DNA of 64,000 bases from Carnegiea gigantea. Lineage: Eukaryota; Streptophyta; Magnoliopsida; Caryophyllales; Cactaceae. Made by a program: the position numbers and the translations under genes. The stretch is from positions 310,001 through 374,000 of the forward strand of contig JAKOGI010000333.1 in assembly GCA_029747015.1 (NCBI GenBank), given 5' to 3'. Shown here piece by piece: positions 56,170 through 64,000 of this stretch; the first letter of the stretch is position 1; each line of letters opens with the position of its first letter. The notes under the pieces are model-generated. The model worked only from the letters and a program-made list of their open reading frames with translations. It did not search any database and was not told the origin of the DNA.

Positions 56170-58129
56170 ATGGCGTTCCCCATTAGCTTCGAGAGCTCCT
56201 CGACCTTGACCCAGGGCAACCAGACACAGCGCACAGCCTTGCAAATAGCCACAGCCCTGTTTGCACCTATACAATTTCTGACGGCCCTCATGGAAGGTAA
56301 AAATACTGAACCTCCTCGACCCATTGCCTATAAACCTTTTGGGTTTTTGAAAAGTATCGACCTTAGAACAGTGAATTTGAAATTGGAAGACATCCCGTAC
56401 AAATTTGGGTGGGAATTGATTTTGTTTGGTGAAACGGGCGCATGTCAACCCCAAGAACTTGTTGGGGCATCTGAAAGAGAAATTGGGGCTTTAGATGAAC
56501 TCTTTCTGTTGGACCATGGGTTAGATGACATCAATTCGTTTGGGCTGTGTCCTGAGCAGGAAACAGGGTCAGAAATAGGGCCTGAAGTTTTTAAGGATGA
56601 CCTAGGGGAGGATTTGTCAAAAAAAAACAAAGGGGGAAGTAGTGGTCAAATGGAGGAGTCCCCTGTTAAGCCTGCACAAGCCACACCGGTAACACAAACC
56701 GGTGAGAAACGCAAAAGGTACAAAATTGTGGCTAGGCGTGCTAGAGTACCAAGAACACGACCACCATCAAGGCCTAAAAGCGGCCAGACTGAAGCGCCCT
56801 TAAAAAGTGAACACCCTGTCAAACCAAAACCACAAATCCCCTCTTCGGCCAAACCCACAAACAGACCCACAAGAAAATCAGCCCGAATAGCTTTTCACTC
56901 CACTCCTCGTCCTGCCAAACAGTCAGCCCATGTTGTTGAGGAGATTGATTCCTCCTCTGAGCCTTCATTAGATAGCGACACTGAGAACACTGCCTTCAAA
57001 TAAGGCACGCCCGTGTTCTCAGAGTCCTCAGAGGATAAGCCTCTTCCTATACCAAAACCATCACCCCTCAAAACTCCCGAGAGAAAAGCCTCCCTCAAAC
57101 ATACCTCCACCCAAGACCCTCCTACTAAGCCCCAACCTAAACGAGCCAAGAAATCTAACCCGTCTGTAATCTCAGCCAAACTGACCCAACTGCTTTAGAG
57201 ACGGGTTGTCAAGGGCAAAATTATAAAGGTCAAATATTTTGAGGAACAGGGACTGGGGGTGTTTCTGCACAAGCTGCATGCACAGGGGGTGGTATGAGTT
57301 GTTTACAAACACCCAGCTGGGGTGTTCTGTACATGAGTTGGCAGAGTTCTATGCCAACTGCACTGTCACCGAAGGAGTGGTGACAAGTATTGTTAATGGA
57401 AAGCAGCTTCGCTTTGATGCGAAGATATTAGGGGACATTCTAGGGATTCCCTCCACATGCTTTGATATATATGTGAGGGAAGACAAGACTATTCTAGGGA
57501 CAACAAGGCTGCTGAAACTCGCCCAGAAATTTAGCTAGCAACCAAGCCTGCAAACACCCAAGTCTGTGAAGAACGGGGACATGACATCGCTCCATCAATT
57601 GCTATTTTGGTTTATCATCAAGAATGTCATCCCCAGAGGCCAGGGTCGCAATCTTGCTGATGCCATGGATCAGTGTTTGATGGATCTGATGGACACGGAA
57701 GTGCAAATTAACCTTCCTGCCATCATGATTCGACATATTGCAAGAATTGCAAACACCTCTAGGGAACATGATCTGGGATACGGCTTCTTTCTGACTAGTG
57801 TGTTTGAGCACTTTGGGGTGACACTGCAGAAGAAGGTGGGCGCTCAGTTCATTGATGAGATCGGGAGTAACACCCTTATAGGGTGTGGGTATGCTTTGAT
57901 TGAAGGGTCTGCCTCAGAACAGGGGACCAGAACACCCCATCCTCCTGTTCCTGGCAGTTCCTCAACCAAGCTTGAGGCTGCTTTGGAAGAAAACTCTCGC
58001 CTCAGTACTGAGCTTAACGTTGTAAAGGCTGCCCTGGACGAGGAAAAAGCTCTAAATGCAAAACGCCATGCAGATCTCCTCGCCCTTCTCTCTTCACTTT
58101 CAGCAAAATTTTCTCCTTCTGCTCCTTGA
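56170..58129 (+). pseudogene. Sire2 third ORF, plant-transposon-domain protein, broken
   Basis: ATG 56170 opens MAFPISFESSSTLTQGNQTQ. The N-terminal block PRPIAYKPFGFLKSIDLRTV and DIPYKFGWELILF matches Sire1. An acidic linker and a basic region (GEKRKRYKIVARRARVPRTR, about 56701-56760) follow. TAA 57001-57003 and TAG 57196-57198 interrupt it, and a shift near 57285 precedes the domain (ELFTNTQLGCSVHELAEFYA, KILGDILGIPSTCFDIYVRE). TAG 57536-57538 follows. INLPAIMIRHIARIANTS and the C-terminal coiled coil (AALEENSRLSTELNVVKAAL) run to TGA 58127-58129. Across the breaks it aligns with Sire1 nearly end to end. Its role is unknown. Confidence 0.8.
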
Positions 58130-58591
58130 ACACCCCTCCTGAGCTGTTCCCATCTGTTGTTCTCATAGCCTGTTCTCACTACTCTTGGTGAATCAGTTTG
58201 TACTCTGTTGCACTATTTTGATGAATGACAGGATATCTTGTTTTTGATTGGCTTTGCCTTGCTTGCTTTTTGTTGTGAATTGCTTGTGTGTGACTAGGAT
58301 GGCCAATCTCATTACCGTACCAAAACACTTGAGTGTATGGCCTGTTGACTTTCCTCCATTACCCAAGTGGTGGTTATAGCAAACACCCTCTGTTTGACTG
58401 TTCGCCCCTACTTTTTAATGATGCTAAAAGGGGGAAGATAGGTTGACCAATATTGTTTTAGTTCTACCATGGACGAGTTAATTTTCTTACAATCTTTTTG
58501 ATACTAACTGCTTCATGTGAATTTGAATAATTGGTACAAATCACTTAAATTGCCCTTGAAAGTCAATATGGTCACTTGGTTTGTCATCATC
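58130..58591 (+). other. Sire2 3' non-coding region with upstream purine tract
   Basis: No gene. AAAAGGGGGAAGA at 58426-58438 is the extra PPT, as in Sire1. AAAGTCAATATGGTCACTTG (58558 on) next to the last PPT is also shared with Sire1 (about 44798). Confidence 0.8.
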
Positions 58592-58603
58592 AAAAAGGGG
58601 GAA
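58592..58603 (+). other. Sire2 polypurine tract
   Basis: AAAAAGGGGGAA two bases before the 3' LTR. Confidence 0.88.
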
Positions 58604-58605
58604 TT

Positions 58606-60114
58606 TATTAGAATGTATAAAGTTTTGATGATAACAAATCCAAGTGTTGTTGTTGCTTGCTCCAAACAGGCTTTCCAAACAGGACCTTACTGCTGTTCTC
58701 AATGTATTAAAACTGCTTGACTAATGGTTTATCAAGAACAGGTACTCAAGTCAGCAATGTAAGAACACCTGTGAGGAACAGGTTCTGTGAGGTGTTTTGA
58801 AGCATATCCTGAGAAGTGTTTGAAACATAAGATATGTGCAGCTATGACAAACAGGTTCCGTGCGGTGTTTGAAGCATATTCTGTGAAGTGTTTGCAGCAA
58901 AGTCGTTCTACAAGATGACTAGTAGTTACAACAAGATGTCTTGATTTGATTTGGTTTTATATTTTTAGACTCTTGTTAATATGCCAATTAGAAAGTTTTA
59001 ATTTACCACTCACTGGAAACGGTTTTGCTTTTCGGAAAATATTTCGGATCACCCTTCAGAACAACCCTGGGAACAGGGCGATCAGGGTGTTTCCCGAATA
59101 AGCTGCGAAAAACTGCTTTGCACGATTTTTATCTTTTGGATTTTGAGCAGCTTCTTCAAAGATTTGCAAGAAAGATTTTTCTATGGAGTATCTTATTCTT
59201 TACCCTAAAAAACGGTTATCAAAAATCTTAAGGGATTTGCAAAATCTTTTTGAATAAAAAGAATATCCAATTTTTGGCAAGTGGATAAGGTAGTTGAGAA
59301 AAACATGGGCTAGCTGCTAAAGAACACCGCCTTATGCACGCGGTTCAGGAAGTGTTTTTCAGCTCATGTCACCTTACCCCTTATAGCTAAAGGATTCTAT
59401 TTTCTCTAGGATTTTAGTTTCAAAAAATTTCAGAAATAGTTTTTCCATCCCTTGTGGGTAAAGGATTCTATATTCTTCAGATTTTTTAGTTTCCAAAAAT
59501 TTGATGAATTGTGTTCCAAGCACTATAAAAGGCGGCTTCTTACAATCTTGGACACATCGGTTTTCAGAGAGAAAAAATCTGAGTTCATGAGCTAAAACGT
59601 TTGAAAAGAAAACCGAGCCTTGTGAGTGAATAAATTGAGCTTTCAAAGTTGGCATACTAGGACTTCATTATACCCTATATTAGCTTAGTTAAGAAGCATT
59701 GTAATAGGGTGTTTTTTTTTTCCTTTACATTCTTCTTTCACAAGAGTGAGTAGAGTGTGTGTCCAAATCAAGGGGATTTTGGACGTGGGGTAACTTGTCT
59801 TAGGGAAGACAGGTTACGTGTGTTACAAGTTGTAACAAGGTGTGTTACTATTGTAACGTGATTAGCCCGTTTAGTGAAGTGTTTAAATCCTACACGAGGT
59901 AGGTCGTGGTTTTTAACCTCAGTTGGGCTAGAGGTGTTTTCCACGTAAAAATCCTGTGTCCATTATTTTCGCATTCAATTTTGTTGGATTTTCGCTTCTG
60001 CTTATCTCAGAAACAACCTGTGCGAACAGGGTCTAAGACTGTTTGTCAGCAACTTGCGAAAATCGGACACCACAATTCACCCCCTCTTATGGTTGTGTAC
60101 TCTCTAATTCAACA
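58606..60114 (+). repeat. Sire2 3' LTR
   Basis: 1509 bp, starting TATTAGAATG (TG changed to TA) and ending TCTCTAATTCAACA. Seven AACAGG hexamers are on the plus strand. The TATA candidate TATAAAA is at 59524-59530. Followed by ATTAC (60115-60119), the target duplication. Confidence 0.95.
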
Positions 60115-60119
60115 ATTAC

Positions 60120-61006
60120 CTATCATTATTGCTTCTGACCTAGACCACGACCAAGAGGTTAAATTGATTGCCCTACTTAGAGAGAGCAAGGAAGTTATAA
60201 GTTGGACTTTAGGGGATATCAAGGGTATTAGTCTCTGTATTGTGCAGCATAGAATTCATTTGGAGGACAATGCTAAGCCCTACTGAAACCACCAAAGGCG
60301 TTTGAACCCAGCTTTGTAGGAAATAGTTAGGAAAAAAGTACTGAAAAGGTTAGACCATGGGATTATTGATCCTATCTTTGATAGTAAGTGAGTTAGTCTT
60401 GTTCAATATATTCCTAATAATATTGATATTATCGTGATTAGGAATGATAAGAACGAGTTAGTCCCTACTCGACGTTAATCTGGGTGGTGTGTGTGTGTGT
60501 ATAGATTATAGAAATTGAACGCTGCCATTGAAAAAGATCATTTTCCCCTTCCCTTCTTTGACCAAATGCCAGAGAGGTTGGCTTAACATTTCTTCTATTA
60601 CTTTTTAGATGGATACTCTGGCTATACCCAGATTCCTATTGCTCTTGAGGATCAGAAGAATACTACTTTCACCTATCCATTTGGGACTTATGCCTTTAGA
60701 AGAATGTCATTTGGACTATGTAATGCCCCTGCTATCTTTCAGAGGTGCATGGTTTCCATGTTCTCAGATCTAGTTGAGCAGTGCATAGAAATTTTCATGT
60801 ATGATTTTTTTGTGTTTTGATAATTTTCTGTCTAATATGAGAACAGTTTTGGAAAGGTGTAAGAAGAAAGACTTGACTTTGAACTGGGAGAAGTGTCACT
60901 GCATGGTTAAAAAGGGGATAATCTCAGGCCACATTATTTCTAGAGATGGAATTGAGGTAGACAAGGCTAAGGCTGATCTGATTATTAATCTTCCCCCTGC
61001 ACTTGT
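60120..61006 (+). pseudogene. Athila-3 reverse transcriptase, broken
   Basis: This continues the chain cut at 49114: PIIIASDLDHDQEVKLIALL, WTLGDIKGISLCIVQHRIHL and EDNAKPY, then a TGA at 60284-60286. Motif A is FLDGYSGYTQIPIA (Asp at 60608). Motif B is FGLCNAPAIFQRCM. Motif C reads FMYDFF where sisters have a DD pair: the first catalytic Asp codon is TAT (60800-60802). The last part, 60801-61010, has RTVLERCKKKDLTLNWEKCH and GHIISRDGIEVDKAKADLI, the connection to RNase H. Confidence 0.83.
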
Positions 61007-61680
61007 GTGAAAGAGATGTGGTCTTTCCTTGGACATGCTGCCTCCTATCGTCATTTCATTAATAACTTTAGTAAGATAACAAAGCCCTTGACCAACCTGC
61101 TAGCTAAAGATGTGCCATTTCATTTCTCTGAGGAGTGTCTTGTGGCATTTGCTAAGCTTAAAGAAGCCTTAACCTCTACTCCTGTTCTTCATCCACCAAT
61201 CTGGGTAGAACCATTTGAGTTAATGTGTGATGCGTCTGATTATGCTGTTGGGGCTGTTCCAGGACAGTGTGTTGATAAGAAGCCCCATGTTATATTATGC
61301 TAGGCACACACTGAATAATGCCCAATTGAACTATACTATAACTGAAAAAGAATTTTCGACTGTGATCTTTGGTTTTGAGAAATTTAGACCTTACCTTATT
61401 TGGTCTCATGTGATTGTCTATACTGATCACTCTGCTCTTAAGCACCTTCTTCCTAAGAAGGATGAAAAGCCTAGACTTGTGAGATAGATCTTGCTTTTAT
61501 AAGAGTTTGACTGTGAGATTAGGCGCAAGAAAGGTTCTGAGAACCTTGTAGCTGACCATTTGTCTAGGATTCTCTATGATAGAGAGAATGAATCCAGTAT
61601 TTCTAAATGCTTTCCCAATGAGCAATTATATGTTGTCCACTCTGATTCTTAGTATGCTAAGCTTGTAAACTACCTAGTTT
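61007..61680 (+). pseudogene. Athila-3 RNase H, two overlapping frames
   Basis: The run 61007-61303 covers MWSFLGHAASYRHFINNFSK to ELMCDASDYAVGAVPGQ (first catalytic Asp present). A one-base shift near 61290 moves to 61227-61487: YYARHTLNNAQLNYTITEKE, VIFGFEKFRPYLIWSH, YTDHSALKHLLPKKDEKPRL. A TAG in place of Trp (61486) ends it, and VADHLSRI follows in frame-shifted text near 61545-61575. Confidence 0.84.
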
Positions 61681-62939
61681 CTAATATAATCCCTGAGGGT
61701 TGGACCAAGAATGATAGATATGACTTCTTCCACCTTGTGAAATTTTTTATTTAGGATGACCTATATTTGTTTAAATACTGCTCTGACCAAGTCTTTAGGA
61801 GGTGTATTCCTGATAATGAGATAAGGAGTGTCCTTCCTTTTTGTCATGGCCCAGCATAGCGGCGGCATTCTAGTGGGCGAAAGGCTGCAGCCAAAGTTCT
61901 TTGATGTGGTTTCTATTAGTCGCCCTTATTTAGGGATGCTTTTGAGTACTATAAGAGTTTCCCTAGGTGCCAATGGTTAGTTAGAATTAGTAGAAGAGAT
62001 ATGATGCCACTTAATCCCATCATTGTGGTGGAGATTTTTGATGCATAGGTTATAGATTTTACGGGACCATTTCCATCATCTTTTGGGAATGAATTCATTT
62101 TGTTAGTTGTGGAATACAATTCTGAGTGGGTTAAGGTCATCCCTTCTAGGACCAATAACACTGAGGTGGTTCTGAAGTTCCTTAGGGAGAACATCTTTGC
62201 TAGATTTGGTATGCCCCGAGCTATCATTAGTGATCAGGGCACCCATTTTAATAACATGTCTTCTAATGCCTTACTGAGGAGGTAGTCCATAGCCCATAGG
62301 CTTGCTAGCCCCTATCATCCCCAAACTAGTGGCTAGCTTGAAGTGTCCAATTAGCAAATCAAACAGATTCTAGAGAAAACAGTGAGTGGAAACGAGAATG
62401 ATTGGGCCGACAAGCTTATAGATGCTCTTTAGGCATATAGGACAGCTTTCAAAACTCCCTTTGGATTATTACCTCATAGGGTTGTTTATGGTAAGCCTTG
62501 TCATCTCCCTGTTGATATTGAGCATAGAGCTTGGTGGACCATTAAGATGCTCAATTATGACTTTATTGAGGCTGGTGAGGAGCACAGACTGCAACTAAGT
62601 GAGCTTGATGAGATTATAACTGAGACTTATGAGAGTGCTCGATCTTACAAAGAGGGGCTATATTGTTTTATTAAAACATATTCTTAGGAAAAAGTTTTGC
62701 CCAGGAATGAAAGTATTCTTATATGACTCTAAGCTCCATCTATTCCAGGGAAATTGAGGTCCCGATGAATGGGTCCTTATATTGTCTCACGTGTTTTTCC
62801 CTATGGTACAATTGAAATTCAAGATCTTGAGAGTGGAGCTAAATTCAAAGTAAATGGCCAGTGATTAAAGCAATTTCTGGAGCTTCTGAGTAAAGAAGAT
62901 GTGGAGTGTCTGATACTCCGCGAGCTGAGTCCTGATTAG
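61681..62939 (+). pseudogene. Athila-3 integrase, broken
   Basis: The HHCC region is degenerate (61845-61980: most of the His pair is in broken frame, and SFPRCQW keeps one Cys). The core has IDFTGPFPSS with the first Asp. The open run 62100-62285 contains IISDQGTHF with the second Asp intact (62232), unlike Athila-1. The Glu motif (LEVSN, Glu at 62340) follows two stops. C-terminal text ([17 protein letters not shown], GPYIVSRVFPYGTIEIQD in shifted frames) ends at TAG 62937-62939, the same place as its sisters. Confidence 0.82.
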
Positions 62940-64000
62940 TGATTGTAATGCTAAGATAGCTCAGGGGTCTTTAGCACCCGACCTGGTTTGCTTGACATTT
63001 GTTTCCTTCCTTTCTCTTTCTCTCATTTTTCTTTTCTTTTCTTTTTGTATTGTATAGTTGGCTGCTTTTCTTTTTCTTTTTTGTGTATATATGTTGTACA
63101 ATTGTTTTTGGGTCATGTCCTTTTTGTGTTTTGCATTTTTTTTTTGTGTATATTTGTTCTTCTTTTTAGTTTTTATTTTTTGTTTTATATTTCCTTTCAC
63201 TCCCAATAAGGACATTGTCTAATTTAGGCGTGGGGGTAGAGAAATTACGTTTAAAAAAGAAAAAATATGAAAAAGTTTAAAAATCTAAAAAGATTTTTGT
63301 TTTGTTTATAGGGAATATATGTGCTATTCTGATTGGCTATGTTTTCTTATACCTTAGTGTTAGGTTGTTTATAGGTGTGATGTGCATTGATAGAAATTAG
63401 TCCTAAAGTCTGATGTTTGTACACGATCCTAACCCCTGACATTAATTTTAAGCAAGCTTGAATCTGGTAGATAAACCCGTGAGATTTTGAGCTTTATAGA
63501 CTAATTCATCATTTTTAGTCTCACATTTTTCTTTCATATGTGTCTCTTCCATAACCATATCTCTAGAACTTACTTTAGTTCTCTTCAAAGTCACATTTAG
63601 CATGTGCATTATCATAATATGATAGGGGCATCCATTTGTTTTTATGAGGTACATAGTGAAATTGCCACCCTTGTGTTGAATGCTTACCCTTTGCTAGCTC
63701 CTTTTAGCTTTGACCCTTTTTGTTGTGAACCTTTTATTTTAGCCCTTGGCCTAAACACATTTTTTATTCCTACGCCAAGGCTAGTGGGGTAACACTTCAT
63801 TATTTGGTGGGTAACTGTTAGGTATTTTATGAATTTGGGGGTTGATTTTGGAATTTGAGCCGATGTATCATGGTGATCATTTGAAAATTGAGCTGTATTA
63901 CTCTTGTACATGCCATTCTTTCATTATTTTCTTGGAAAAAAGAACTGAAGAATGAAAAAAAAAGGCGAAAAAAATGAATGAAAACAAAAACAAATGGAAA
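62940..64000 (+). other. Athila-3 3' non-coding region (incomplete)
   Basis: Collinear with the Athila-1 3' region: a T-rich stretch (62998-63190), CACTCCCAATAAGGACATTG, an internal purine tract GGCGTGGGGGTAGAGAAA (63228-63245) and ACCCTTTTTGTTGTGAACC (63712 on). It lacks the hAT insert, which helps define that insertion in Athila-1. An A-rich run begins at about 63945. The final PPT and LTR lie beyond the window. Confidence 0.72.

Larger units (their letters stand above)
49115..60114 (+). mobile_element. Sire2, Ty1/copia Sirevirus, full length
   Basis: An 11,000-bp element with LTRs of equal length (49115-50623 and 58606-60114, 1509 bp each) and ATTAC on both sides (49110-49114, 60115-60119). 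It has the same gene order as Sire1 but diverged LTRs and coding sequence, so the two are related subfamilies and not copies of one insertion. By eye the LTR pair differs at roughly 36 sites (about 2.4 percent). Gag carries a stop and a deletion, pol two frameshifts, and the third ORF several breaks. Confidence 0.95.
32989..64000 (+). mobile_element. Athila-3, Ty3/gypsy Athila element, runs off the window
   Basis: It has 5' LTR 32989-34406, PBS 34413-34430, gag from 35267, then PR, RT, RH, INT to 62939 and a 3' non-coding region still open at the window end. By analogy with Athila-1 the 3' LTR should start roughly 1-2 kb beyond. Two Sireviruses sit in it: Sire1 in gag and Sire2 between PR and RT, both with perfect 5-bp duplications. 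Its LTR is only partly alignable to that of Athila-1, so it is a separate subfamily with very similar proteins. It is inserted in the Tat pol (left flank ATTGC at 32984-32988). Confidence 0.9.

Noticed and set aside
61949..62227. 92-codon minus-strand frame opposite Athila-3 integrase
   Set aside because: Antisense shadow of the conserved integrase core; no motif.
1..64000. CRISPR arrays, bacterial operons, tRNA or rRNA genes
   Set aside because: No regular spacer arrays, no operon-like gene packing and no tRNA or rRNA signatures were seen; content is plant retrotransposon throughout.

Overview
This window is a eudicot-type plant nuclear heterochromatin block made almost entirely of nested LTR retrotransposons. 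The evidence is the plant-specific lineages present (Athila, Tat, Tekay chromovirus, Sirevirus), AT-rich non-coding DNA and no recognisable intact host gene. The species cannot be named from the sequence. Every reading frame that belongs to a known family is broken by stops or frameshifts, so nothing here is likely to encode a working protein. Element names below (Athila-1 to -4, Sire1, Sire2) are local labels.

Layout. 1-2165: AT-rich non-coding DNA, possibly a minus-strand Tekay-type LTR. 2484-3302: two Tekay integrase tails and two head-to-head LTR starts forming a 484-bp inverted repeat. 3303-4055, 26670-27080 and about 32266-32988: three pieces of one plus-strand Tat-like gypsy element, split by later insertions. 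4056-26669: Athila-1 (plus), which interrupts the Tat copy. Athila-1 is itself interrupted in integrase by Athila-2 (minus, 10779-21544, perfect AATAA target duplication). Its 3' non-coding region carries a 974-bp hAT-type non-autonomous transposon (23167-24140) that holds what looks like a captured 5' piece of a chloroplast RAF2/PCD-like gene. About 27081-32265: Athila-4 (minus), a 5'-truncated element that keeps one LTR and an ATHILA ORF1-type (env-position) reading frame. 32989 to beyond the window end: Athila-3 (plus), interrupted in gag by Sire1 (35284-46450, TSD GAGAC) and in pol by Sire2 (49115-60114, TSD ATTAC).

How it works together. The Athila elements share one plan: LTR, PBS resembling the complement of tRNA-Asp, gag, protease, RT, RNase H, integrase and a long 3' non-coding region with a second internal purine tract. 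The two Sireviruses (Ty1/copia, about 11 kb) share LTR, iMet PBS, gag, an in-frame TGA, pol (PR-IN-RT-RH), a CT-rich gap, a third ORF, multiple polypurine tracts and LTR. By eye the paired Sirevirus LTRs differ at roughly 2 percent of sites. The Athila-1 and Athila-2 LTR pairs differ clearly more. The order of events inferred from the nesting is Tekay/Tat, then Athila-1, -3 and -4, then Athila-2 and the hAT element, then Sire1 and Sire2.

Most worth a second look: the captured gene piece in the hAT element, the third ORF of both Sireviruses and its possible kinship with the Athila-4 ORF, the conserved in-frame TGA between gag and pol, and the strand-biased AACAGG hexamers in the Sireviruses.
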